Below are positions 1-7,701 of a DNA stretch of 64,000 bases, one piece after another (the stretch's first letter is position 1; each line of letters opens with the position of its first letter). The notes under the pieces are model-generated. The model was not told where the DNA came from and ran no database searches. It saw only the letters and a list, made by a program, of their open reading frames with translations. The translations under genes and the position numbers were made by a program. The stretch is from UBA10347 sp905182135. GTDB lineage: Bacteria; Actinomycetota; Acidimicrobiia; Acidimicrobiales; UBA10347. The DNA lies in assembly GCA_963925805.1 (NCBI GenBank), contig CAWUSE010000012.1, positions 124,001 through 188,000 of the forward strand. Direction: 5' to 3'.

Positions 1-135
1 GCATCCGGAATCTGGGACGCCATCAACGGGCCAAACCTGGTCGACAACATTGCACCCACCCGTGAGCGCTCTGATCTGATCCTGCACAAAGGGCTGAACC
101 ACATGGTGGAAGAGATCCGCTTACGCCGGCTCTAG
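1..135 (+). CDS. coaA: Type I pantothenate kinase, C-terminal fragment
   Basis: The window opens inside this gene; the last 44 codons end at TAG 133-135. The visible tail contains a tryptophan followed by INGPNL, then NIAPTRERSDLIL and a final basic stretch RLRRL. This matches the C-terminal segment of type I pantothenate kinases (typically W-x-x-IN-x-x-NL-x-x-NI-x-PTR-x-RA-x-L). The family phosphorylates pantothenate with ATP in the first step of coenzyme A synthesis in the cytosol. The kinase core lies outside the window, so the assignment rests on the tail only. A related P-loop kinase is the main alternative. Confidence 0.72.
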   Translation, partial: ASGIWDAINGPNLVDNIAPTRERSDLILHKGLNHMVEEIRLRRL

Positions 136-251
136 CCGTGCCGCGTGCCGACGAAACACAATCGCACCTCGCCATGGAACCCGCGACTCTGCTGTAAAAC
201 ATCCCATAGCGACCACGAGGAGACCGTGCGTTTTCTTGGCAGTATTGGCAC

Positions 252-1493
252 GTGACCAAGACCGGCGAACAACAACCGTTCATGTGGGGCGTCACCATGT
301 CGTCGATGCAAACCGAAGGCGTTCACCCGTCTGCAGACTGGTCACGCTGGGAGCGGGACAAGACCGCACCCGATTCAAGCGACGGCAACGGCTTCGCCAC
401 GAACTTCCATGACGACCTCAGTCTGATCGCCAGTATCGGCGTTACCGACGTTCGGCTTGGTATCGAGTGGGCTCGCATCGAACCGGTCGAAGGCAAGATT
501 GATTCCGAGGCACTCGATCGCTACGGCGACATGGTGGCCCATGCTCGCTCTGTCGGCGTGCGGCCCTGGCTGACGCTGCACAGCACCAGCCTGCCTGGGT
601 GGTTCAGCGAAGACTCTATGGGTTTCCTCGAAGAACGGGGCCGTGAGTACTACTGGCTCCGCCATGTCGACCGGTGCGCTGAACGTTTCGGTGACGACGC
701 TGCCGGGTGGACCCCCATCGAGGATCCTGTCGGCTGGGCCGTTCGAGGGTTTCTACTAGGCAGCAGGCCTCCGGGGCGTAAACACACAACCGACCTTGAC
801 ATGCGCAAATTTTATGAAGCCGCCGAAGGCGCTCTGATTGCCGATCATCTCGCTGCCCGCCACCTGCGTGCGGGTGGGGCCACCACTATGGCTGCTCGCG
901 GCACACCAACGATCTTCGCCGCCGTCGACGACGAGCGATCAGACCTGGAAGCACAAGCCGCCCAAAAACACGTCCGCTGGTGGGAAGCTGTGTTGGTCGA
1001 CTCATGGGTGCGCATGGGCGCTGATGGCGAACTCTCGCTGCCAGACCGAGTGCCGCAGCGCGACGCTCAGTGGGTCGACGATTTTGACATCATCGGCCTG
1101 GGATTCGATCATCCGATCAGCATCGACCGGACTGGCCGCATGCGCCCCTATCCGGCAAATACAACCCGTTCCGATGCGGGCTTCTCACCGCTGCCAGAGG
1201 AACTCGGCGTGTTGCTACAGCTGATGGCAGAACGGCTAAACACGCCACTCGCGGTCACATCGAATGGCGTCTCGACCACCAACGATGAATGGCGCACCGA
1301 GGTACTCGACGAGACGCTCGACATCGTGCGCGACGTTCGAGCCGACGGCGTCAATCTGGTTGGCTACTTCCACGACACCGGCATCGACGGATACGAGTGG
1401 CGAGCGGGCTTCGATACCGACCGCGGCCTGATCGGCCGAGACCGCTCCATCAAACGAAGCGGCCATCTCTACCACGACCGCATCACTAGCTAA
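252..1493 (+). CDS. Glycoside hydrolase family 1-like protein without the catalytic nucleophile
   Basis: A 413-residue TIM-barrel protein resembling family 1 beta-glycosidases. The N-terminal WGV-x-MSSMQTEG replaces the usual WG-x-ATAA-x-Q-x-EG. The DVRLGIEWARIEP strand and the C-terminal GYFHDTGIDGYEW/FDTDRGLI block are the family's strand 3 and substrate-binding loop. In active GH1 enzymes the acid/base Glu sits in T-x-NEP and the nucleophile in (I/V)TENG. Here the aligned segments read TPIEDP (Asp158 at the acid/base position) and VTSNG (Ser337 at the nucleophile). A retaining hydrolase lacking the nucleophile should be inactive, so I infer a binding, regulatory or re-purposed function. 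The start is GTG 252; ATG 282 (residue 11) is an alternative that begins exactly at the barrel. No partner gene is obvious. Confidence 0.7.
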   Translation: MTKTGEQQPFMWGVTMSSMQTEGVHPSADWSRWERDKTAPDSSDGNGFATNFHDDLSLIASIGVTDVRLGIEWARIEPVEGKIDSEALDRYGDMVAHARSVGVRPWLTLHSTSLPGWFSEDSMGFLEERGREYYWLRHVDRCAERFGDDAAGWTPIEDPVGWAVRGFLLGSRPPGRKHTTDLDMRKFYEAAEGALIADHLAARHLRAGGATTMAARGTPTIFAAVDDERSDLEAQAAQKHVRWWEAVLVDSWVRMGADGELSLPDRVPQRDAQWVDDFDIIGLGFDHPISIDRTGRMRPYPANTTRSDAGFSPLPEELGVLLQLMAERLNTPLAVTSNGVSTTNDEWRTEVLDETLDIVRDVRADGVNLVGYFHDTGIDGYEWRAGFDTDRGLIGRDRSIKRSGHLYHDRITS

Positions 1494-1647
1494 TCCGCAG
1501 AGCAACCCAAACCCAAACTAGAGCGCTATTAACAACGCGTAGCCGGCTCCTAACGAGCCATCGGCCTCGGGCAAGGAAACGGGCGATCAAAGCGTTGGTT
1601 CACAAATTGCGCATAGCAAAGTAGTGACCACAAGCCGACCGGTGTTC

Positions 1648-1653
1648 TAACGT
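1648..1653 (+). promoter_or_regulatory. Leaderless -10 box of the HD oxygenase gene
   Basis: TAACGT lies at -12 to -7 of ATG 1660 and there is no Shine-Dalgarno sequence, so transcription probably starts at the start codon. Confidence 0.5.
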
Positions 1654-1659
1654 TGACAC

Positions 1660-2244
1660 ATGAGCCTGACTACAGAACCACAAACGAGCCACGAAGACCT
1701 CCCCCGGGCAGCGTTCACCACGTTTGAAGAATCGACCGCCGAAGACTGGGCGAAGATCATTCCGCAACTCAGCACAACGCAAACCATGGTGGCTGACCGG
1801 GTGCTTGGCTTACTCGCCGACTTGGAGATCGATCACGGCGGTTTCCCCGTCAACAGGCTGGAGCACAGCTTGCAGACAGCAACCCGCGCCGAGCGCGACA
1901 ACCGCGATGACGAGTACGTATTCTGCGCGCTGATTCACGACGTCGGCGACACGCTGGCACCGTTCAATCACCCAGAAATCGCAGCTGCAATCGTGAAGCC
2001 ATTCGTTAGCGAAGCCAACCATTTCATGGTCCAGAATCATGGCGTGTTCCAGGGTTACTACTTCTGGGACTACATCGGCATGGACGGCAACGCTCGCGAA
2101 GAATTCCGCGACTCGCCGCACTTCGATCACACCGAAGAGTTCACCCGTCTCTATGACCAGACAGCGTTCGACGCGACCTACACGAGCAACCCGCTCGAGC
2201 ATTACGCACCGCTCGTCCGCAAGATCTTGAAGGCCGACGGCTGA
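1660..2244 (+). CDS. HD-domain oxygenase-like protein (PhnZ/MIOX type)
   Basis: A 194-residue HD-fold protein. Candidate metal ligands are His69 (LEHSLQTA), His93-Asp94 (LIHDVGD), His104 (FNHPE), His127 (VQNHGVFQGYYF) and Asp166 (RLYDQ). This His/His-Asp/His/His/Asp set is the diiron pattern of the HD oxygenases PhnZ and myo-inositol oxygenase, and the length is close to PhnZ. PhnZ-type enzymes cleave C-P or C-C bonds oxidatively rather than hydrolysing phosphates. The substrate is unknown; no phosphonate genes lie nearby, so a phosphohydrolase cannot be excluded. The start ATG 1660 fits a leaderless -10 box. The gene stands alone and faces a small gene on the opposite strand. Confidence 0.65.
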   Translation: MSLTTEPQTSHEDLPRAAFTTFEESTAEDWAKIIPQLSTTQTMVADRVLGLLADLEIDHGGFPVNRLEHSLQTATRAERDNRDDEYVFCALIHDVGDTLAPFNHPEIAAAIVKPFVSEANHFMVQNHGVFQGYYFWDYIGMDGNAREEFRDSPHFDHTEEFTRLYDQTAFDATYTSNPLEHYAPLVRKILKADG

Positions 2245-2456
2245 ACCAGACAGCACTAACTGAACCAGACGGCACCAATTCGACGGCGCCTCTCACCCAG
2301 CCGTAATGAGCCGCGGGCTTGACGCTACGCCACAACAGTCGTTCACCTGAAACAGGTCATACCGCTACGCGCCATTGCCGCAGCTGCGACTCGAGATGCT
2401 TGACCAGTCGCCTATCCGCGGCGAACCCAGCCAGACCGCTGGGGGCTAAGCGTGGA

Positions 2457-2585
2457 TTATTCGAATACAGCGATGTCCATGCCAGCCTGCACCGCATAGG
2501 GCAGGTCACGAAGCTCATCAAGACCGAGACCACCGAGGTCATCCATCCACTGCATTGGTTCGTAGATGTCGAGTTCTGCATTCAT
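2457..2585 (-). CDS. Small acidic protein of 42 residues, unknown
   Basis: A 42-codon reading frame starting at ATG 2585. It is preceded by a strong Shine-Dalgarno AAGGAG with an 8-nt spacer, which is why I accept it despite its size. The product is acidic and begins MNAELDIYEPMQW, followed by a Gly/Leu/Asp-rich middle (DLGGLGLDELRDLPY) and an AVQAGMDIAVFE end. It has no signal peptide or transmembrane segment. The Y-E-P near the N-terminus and the short length recall leader regions of some ribosomally made peptides. No modification enzyme is nearby and no recognised core is visible, so I do not call it a RiPP. It stands behind an unusually AT-rich upstream region with a hairpin in the leader. 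Confidence 0.55.
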   Translation of the reverse strand: MNAELDIYEPMQWMDDLGGLGLDELRDLPYAVQAGMDIAVFE

Positions 2586-2606
2586 GCTGATGACTCCTTG
2601 GCGTCG

Positions 2607-2624
2607 GCCCACGCCGTTGTGGGC
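2607..2624 (-). promoter_or_regulatory. Leader hairpin upstream of the 42-residue gene
   Basis: GCCCAC / GTGGGC form a perfect 6-bp stem with a 6-nt loop. It ends about 8 nt before the Shine-Dalgarno sequence at 2594-2599. It could modulate translation of the small gene; this is inference from position only. Confidence 0.35.
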
Positions 2625-2800
2625 TGAACAAGTATCATTATTAGCTTTTTTGAAGAACAAACCAGCGACTTATTTGCAAAAATGCGGGTTATTTATTTCA
2701 AAAAGCCAAAGAATGCTATATTTTGAAGTACAAAGATCGATGATATTTCTCATCAACCCAACTTTAAGGGCTTATAGCGCGCTAGCCATTCGGTGAGATC
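2625..2800. other. AT-rich intergenic block
   Basis: This stretch is conspicuously A/T-rich, with runs such as TTTTTTGAAGAA and TTATTTATTTC, in an otherwise GC-rich window. No convincing gene lies in it. It is the only plausible promoter region for the small minus-strand gene at 2457-2585. It may also mark foreign DNA or a curved regulatory segment. Confidence 0.5.
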
Positions 2801-2855
2801 AACCCCCGCGAGATCAACCCGAGCGAGATAAACCCCACTGCGTCGCCTAGTTAGT

Positions 2856-3683
2856 TCAACCCCGTTTATTCAGCCATGCTGGACAGAGATACCGGCGGTC
2901 CACGATCACGAGAACACCACCTAGCAAGAACAACATTGCAATCAGCGAGAGCCACAACAGCTCAGTCGCACCCGTAGGCGGCAACTCATCATCGGAGGTA
3001 CGTGATCCGTCAGCGGCGCTAGGCGTTCCGGTGGAATCAGCCGTCGACTCAACGCTGGATTCCGGCATTGTTTGTCCAAGGCGGTCCGCCGGGCAGTCAG
3101 TGCCCGATTCGCAACTCACCCAGACAGCTGCGATAACAGCGCCATCTTTGTAGTCCGACGTTTCGAACTCACCGTTGGCGTAGACCCCAACATTGGTTCC
3201 ACCAATACCTGGCGTACGGAATGCAATGCGCCCTTCGGGCCCATTAGCGAACGAAACGAACTCGCGGCCCTGGTTGTCAGGGCTCCAAGCCAGGGTGGCG
3301 TCACCATAAATCGCTTCGGCTTGAGCAATCGTGACGGTTGGGCCCACACCTCGGGCCGTCACGTATTCGGGATTACTCACGATGAAGAGGGTGAGATCAT
3401 CAGTGTTGTCGGTCATGGCAGCCCGAAACTGCACTACACCATTACGGGTGATGATCCGGCCGTCAAAGTCCACGGTAATGCGGACTTCATCGCCAATGTC
3501 GAAGTCCGGACCCAGCGCTCTAGCGAGCTCCTGCGGGCTTAATCCAAGCATCGCGGCACCGACACCATCGGCAGCGATCGTGCTTTCCGCTACTGATTGC
3601 GCAAAAGCTGCACTCGGCAGCAAGAACGCCAAAAAAACTGCGGCTACGACAGCAATCTTGGGTTGGAGGCGCGAGAGAGACAT
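2856..3683 (-). CDS. Secreted, LPPTG-anchored surface protein
   Basis: The protein (275 residues from ATG 3683; a GTG 24 nt upstream is possible) has a basic N-terminus, a hydrophobic segment IAVVAAVFLAFLLPS and an A-F-A|Q-like signal peptidase site. A region of about 180 residues follows without a recognised domain. It contains two cysteines (VSCESGTDC) that could form a disulfide. Next come a Ser/Thr/Asp-rich linker, a sortase-type LPPTG motif, a hydrophobic helix (LLWLSLIAMLFLLGGVLVIV) and a basic tail. This is the classical layout of a sortase substrate or of a membrane-tethered surface protein. No sortase gene is in the window. The chosen start has GGAG only 3 nt upstream, so start confidence is moderate. 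Confidence 0.7.
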   Translation of the reverse strand: MSLSRLQPKIAVVAAVFLAFLLPSAAFAQSVAESTIAADGVGAAMLGLSPQELARALGPDFDIGDEVRITVDFDGRIITRNGVVQFRAAMTDNTDDLTLFIVSNPEYVTARGVGPTVTIAQAEAIYGDATLAWSPDNQGREFVSFANGPEGRIAFRTPGIGGTNVGVYANGEFETSDYKDGAVIAAVWVSCESGTDCPADRLGQTMPESSVESTADSTGTPSAADGSRTSDDELPPTGATELLWLSLIAMLFLLGGVLVIVDRRYLCPAWLNKRG

Positions 3684-3953
3684 GATCTCCAGACGTTCAC
3701 GGAGCACCGCCGCTAGGTAGTTGTAGCAAGTTAGCGCCCTCTACGCACAAATTTCGTCACCTTTCTTTGTGGCGACTCGTGCTTGGCCCTGACCGACACC
3801 AAAACTTCTCCACAAGCCCCAGGCTCGCCACCACCAGGTGGAAGCTGAAAACCAGTCAACTCGTCCATCGAGCGCCTGCACCGCATGACTCGAAGAGCGC
3901 GGGGCGCAAGCCGCTGGGCATGCGCCACTAGGTGCATGTCCAGTCTTCGTAGC

Positions 3954-4997
3954 TCAGTATCGACGTGTTCCGACTAAATCAGCCATGAGCTGCACAGATT
4001 CTTCAGTCGGGTTCGCAATCTTGAAGCCAGTGATGCCAGAGTCCGCCCACGCAGGCCAACGTTGTTCAATGCGCTTGATCGAACCGTACAGGCCGGCCTC
4101 ATCAACATATTCATCGGGAATCGCATCGATGGCTTCCTGTTTGCGTCCCGCGAGGAAGAGCTCTTGTACCCGCTCAGCCACATCTGCATAACCACGTTGC
4201 ACCATGTGCTGGTTGTGGAAATTCAAATCCTTATGTCCCATGCCACCCGCATAGAGCGCAATACTCGGTTTCACCGCTGCGAGGGCCGCACCAATATCGT
4301 CGGTAATCGTCACTGGTCCGCTGCCCATGATCTCGAAGTCTTTCCACGACTTACCGTTGCCAGCTCGGCGAAACCCCTCTTCGATCCAGGGACGGAAATG
4401 CTCCATGCGGCCAGGCACGAAATGCATGGGCAACCAGCCGTCGCAGAGCTCGGCAGTCAGCTTGACAGTCGCTTCAGAACCCGACCCAAGCCAAATAGGC
4501 AACGAGCGGTTGGTGTGCATAATGGACATGAGCGGCTTGCCAATACCCAGGGCTCCCTCGCCAGTGTACGGCAACTGGTACTCGCGGCCATCGTGGGTCA
4601 CGGGGTCTTCGCGCATACTTATTTTGCGCATGATCTGGATGTAGTCGCGCAGCCGCCAATACGGCTTACCCCACGGTTCGCCGTACCAGCCCTCGACGAT
4701 CTGGGGGCCTGAAACACCAAGCCCAGCAATGACCCGATTGCCGCCGGCCAAAGCGTCGACAGTTTGCGCCTGCATTGCGGCCATTGCAGGCGCTCGACCT
4801 GCCAGCTGCATGATTCCTGTGCCAAGCCGGATGCGGTCAGTGTGCGCAGCGATCCACGCCAGCGGGGTGATGGCGTCGGAACCGTAGGCCTCGGCGGTCC
4901 AGACCGAGTCATAACCAAGCCGCTCCGCCAGTTGCACCAGATCAAGAGGTATGCGCAACTTCGCGCCCGAGTATCCAAGAGACAATCCAAGCTTCAT
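3954..4997 (-). CDS. LLM-class F420-dependent oxidoreductase
   Basis: A 347-residue luciferase-like TIM-barrel protein starting MKLGLSLGYSGAK. The segments YDSVWTAEAYGSDAITPLAWIAAHT, RIRLGTGIMQLAGRAPAMAAMQAQT and GNRVIAGLGVSGPQ are the usual strands and cofactor loops of actinobacterial F420-dependent LLM enzymes. The family transfers hydride between a substrate and F420 (or flavin) in the cytosol. The substrate cannot be deduced. I chose ATG 4997 because the family begins directly with the first beta strand; a TTG 30 nt upstream would add an unlikely extension. It is divergently transcribed from the CoA-transferase gene, with about 100 nt between them, which suggests a shared regulatory region. 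Confidence 0.82.
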   Translation of the reverse strand: MKLGLSLGYSGAKLRIPLDLVQLAERLGYDSVWTAEAYGSDAITPLAWIAAHTDRIRLGTGIMQLAGRAPAMAAMQAQTVDALAGGNRVIAGLGVSGPQIVEGWYGEPWGKPYWRLRDYIQIMRKISMREDPVTHDGREYQLPYTGEGALGIGKPLMSIMHTNRSLPIWLGSGSEATVKLTAELCDGWLPMHFVPGRMEHFRPWIEEGFRRAGNGKSWKDFEIMGSGPVTITDDIGAALAAVKPSIALYAGGMGHKDLNFHNQHMVQRGYADVAERVQELFLAGRKQEAIDAIPDEYVDEAGLYGSIKRIEQRWPAWADSGITGFKIANPTEESVQLMADLVGTRRY

Positions 4998-5087
4998 GGC
5001 ACCGAGTCTGACCGCGGCACCCTGCAACCACCAACTACCGGGCGTCGCCTGGACCCCGTCAGTGTGAGTCTGTGCTCCGCGCCGAAC

Positions 5088-5093
5088 TAGATT
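5088..5093 (+). promoter_or_regulatory. Leaderless -10 box of the CoA-transferase gene
   Basis: TAGATT at -12 to -7 of ATG 5100; no Shine-Dalgarno sequence is present. Confidence 0.5.
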
Positions 5094-5099
5094 CGAGAG

Positions 5100-7517
5100 A
5101 TGTCTTCATCGGTGTTAACGGGCTTGCGAGTCGTGGACTTCACCTCCGGGCCAGCTGGTGGTTTGACCACAACCGTGCTGGCCGACTTCGGAGCAGAGGT
5201 CATCAAGGTCGAGCCCCCCGAGGGCGATCGATTTCGTTCATTACCCGCCAGCCCGTTCTGGCTGCGCGGCAAACAGAGCGTCGTAATCGACCTCCGGACC
5301 AATGCCGGCCGGGCCCAGGCCAAACAGCTCGCAGCGACCGCCGATGTCGTCGTCGTGTCAGGTCCACCGAGCCGATTGGCCACCTGGGGACTTGATTCGT
5401 CCTTGCTCGAAGCACTCCCTCAACTTGTGCATTGCACCATCTCGGGTTGGGGAACCCAGGGCCCCTACGCCGAAATCCCCGGCTACGAAGGCATCGTTGC
5501 CGCCAAGTCAGGCCGCATGGCTGCCTTCGACGTACAGCTTCAGGAAGACCGACCTGTCTTTGCCGCTGTGCCAGTCGCAACCCACGGCGTCAGCCAGACA
5601 GCGGTGCAAGGCATCATGGCCGCTCTCTATCAACGCCAACAGACCGGGGTTGGCACCGCGGTGGAAGCCAGCTTGGTGCAAGCATTAGAGCCGTTCGATC
5701 TCGTCGACGCCCTGTCTCGCCAGATCGCCGAGCGTGACGACCGCACCTTCATCGCGCTTCGACAAATGAACCCGATGCCTACGCTCAACTACCACCCGCT
5801 GCGCACGAGCGACGGCAAGTGGATCCAATGTGGCAATCTGCTTGAGCACCTGTTTTACTCATTCCTCGATGCCGTCGACCTGCTCGGCGAATTCCTGATC
5901 GACGAGAAGTTCCAGGGCAGCCCCGCTGTGTGGACAGCCGAAGCCACCGAAGAGGCTCGCGACCGGATTTTGATGCGGATGCAGGAACGAACCGCCGACG
6001 AATGGATGCAGACCTTCGAAGAAAACGGCAACGTTGCAGCCGAACCAATCGTCACCACTGCCGAAGCACTCAATCACCTCGACCTCGTACAAGGCCAGGG
6101 TTTACGCCAAGTAGCCGACCAGAGCGTCGGGATGACCACCCAGATTGCGCCGATCGCCGAGTTAGTTGACACACCAGCCTCGGTTCTTTCCGGAGCGCCA
6201 TCGATTGGGGAACACAGCACCCAGATTCTTGCCGACCTCGCCGCTCGAGAAACTGTGGTGTCCGAGGCCAAAGAAGCAATCCCTGGCCAACCGCTTGCGG
6301 GAATAACAATCCTTGACCTATCGACCATCATTGCGGCACCACTCGCCATGGCAATGCTTGCTGACTTAGGAGCGAGAGTCATCAAGATCGAACCCTTTAG
6401 CGGTGATCCGTTCCGGGCGATGTTGATCGAAGGCCGCATGGCGGTCAAGACCAATGTTGGCAAAGAGTCGATCTGCATCAACCTGAAGACCCCCGAGGGC
6501 CAGGCACTGCTGCACGAACTCGTCGTCGATGCCGACGTACTTGTGCACAATTTTCGTGGCGACGTGCCCATCAAACTCGGGATCAGCTACGAACAACTCT
6601 CTGCACTTAATCCGAATCTGATTTGGGCTGTCGTCAACGGTTACGGCCCCTACGGCCCCGGTGCGCCTCGGCCAGCGACCCATCCAGTCATGGGCGCCTG
6701 TACCGGCGGCGTGGCGCTGCAGGCGGGCGAAGCCCTAACCCGAGACTGCCCGACGTTGGCCGACGTACGCGAAAACGCTCGCCAGATCATGGCCGCAAAC
6801 GAAGCGAACCCTGACCCGAATACAAGTGTGGTTGCGGCTTCAGCTATCACACTTGCGCTGTACGGCCGCCAGGCACACGGCCGTGGTCAAATGGTTCGCA
6901 TCAACATGCAAGTCGCAAACGCATGGGCCAACAGCGATGACTTCTTGGCCTACGAAGGTAAACCTGCTCGGCCTTCCGTCGACAGTGGCCTTCACGGCTT
7001 GTCGGCGCTGTATCGCCTCTACCCCACTGCCGAGGGCTGGGTTTTCCTTGCGGTTACTTCCGACGCCGAATTCGAACGTTTCTGCCAGGTCGCCGGCTGT
7101 GCAAAACTGCTGGTCGACGACCGTTTCCTTTCATCAAGTGCACGGTCGCTGAACGACCTAGCTCTGGTGGAAGAGTTGGGCGCACTCTTCATGAGTAAGC
7201 CCGCCGACGCGTGGGAACTAGAGCTGGTCGCCCGTGGCATCGGATGCGTTCGCGCCGATGGCATCGAGGTTGACCGATTCATCACCGAAGACCCCCACAT
7301 GGTCGGCAATGGATGGGCGCCCTTTGTTGACCACACCCGTTTCGGGCGCCATCGCCGTTGGGGCCCAATCGTGACTGTTGGTGGGCTCAACCCGGACTAC
7401 CGCTCGGCCCCCCTTGCCGGTGAACATACCGATGCGATCCTGAGCGCACTGGGCCACGACGGCGCTGCGATCGCCGCGTTACGCGACGCAAAGATCGTCA
7501 ACTCCGAACCTGTGTAA
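5100..7517 (+). CDS. Tandem CaiB/BaiF (family III) CoA-transferase fusion
   Basis: An 805-residue protein made of two family III CoA-transferase domains, roughly residues 5-375 and 398-790. Each begins with the diagnostic strand (LRVVDFTSGPAG...LADFGAEVIKVEPPEGDRFR, and ITILDLSTIIAAPLAMAMLADLGARVIKIEPFSGDPFR). The family moves CoA between carboxylic acids through an aspartyl anhydride. The catalytic Asp normally lies in GPY...PG(Y/F)D. Domain 1 has PGYE (Glu130) and domain 2 has THPVMG at that place (around 527-528), so neither copy shows the canonical residue. A single gene with both halves is about twice the usual ~400 residues; many homologues work as intertwined dimers, so the fusion may form a pseudo-dimer. 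The substrate is unknown. Confidence 0.8.
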   Translation: MSSSVLTGLRVVDFTSGPAGGLTTTVLADFGAEVIKVEPPEGDRFRSLPASPFWLRGKQSVVIDLRTNAGRAQAKQLAATADVVVVSGPPSRLATWGLDSSLLEALPQLVHCTISGWGTQGPYAEIPGYEGIVAAKSGRMAAFDVQLQEDRPVFAAVPVATHGVSQTAVQGIMAALYQRQQTGVGTAVEASLVQALEPFDLVDALSRQIAERDDRTFIALRQMNPMPTLNYHPLRTSDGKWIQCGNLLEHLFYSFLDAVDLLGEFLIDEKFQGSPAVWTAEATEEARDRILMRMQERTADEWMQTFEENGNVAAEPIVTTAEALNHLDLVQGQGLRQVADQSVGMTTQIAPIAELVDTPASVLSGAPSIGEHSTQILADLAARETVVSEAKEAIPGQPLAGITILDLSTIIAAPLAMAMLADLGARVIKIEPFSGDPFRAMLIEGRMAVKTNVGKESICINLKTPEGQALLHELVVDADVLVHNFRGDVPIKLGISYEQLSALNPNLIWAVVNGYGPYGPGAPRPATHPVMGACTGGVALQAGEALTRDCPTLADVRENARQIMAANEANPDPNTSVVAASAITLALYGRQAHGRGQMVRINMQVANAWANSDDFLAYEGKPARPSVDSGLHGLSALYRLYPTAEGWVFLAVTSDAEFERFCQVAGCAKLLVDDRFLSSSARSLNDLALVEELGALFMSKPADAWELELVARGIGCVRADGIEVDRFITEDPHMVGNGWAPFVDHTRFGRHRRWGPIVTVGGLNPDYRSAPLAGEHTDAILSALGHDGAAIAALRDAKIVNSEPV

Positions 7518-7565
7518 CGGCCCCCTCCTCGCCCCGAGTCGCACCGCTGCCCTTGATCATCGCAC

Positions 7566-7609
7566 CAGATGACTGCCAGATAACTGCCACATAACTGCCA
7601 CATGGCTAC
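7566..7609 (+). repeat. Four imperfect tandem 11-mers
   Basis: CAGATGACTGC, CAGATAACTGC, CACATAACTGC and CACATGGCTAC follow each other without gaps. They lie between the convergent CoA-transferase and DUF1501 genes. The array may be a simple slippage product or a small regulatory or terminator region. Confidence 0.6.
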
Positions 7610-7701
7610 TGATGACGGTCACAACCGGTCATCGTGGAGATCGTCCTGTCGGTTTTGCAACCTCGACTCAGCCAAATCGAGTCAGATCGGTTCGAGAAGG
7701 T

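Noticed and set aside
2457..2585. Lasso-peptide or mycofactocin precursor
   Set aside because: The YxxPxLxxxG leader pattern and the C-terminal GMCGVY of MftA are not met, and there are no maturation genes nearby.
3731..3937. 68-codon minus-strand frame between the LPPTG and LLM genes
   Set aside because: It has no ribosome binding site, no -10 box at the start, and an Arg-rich chance-like composition.
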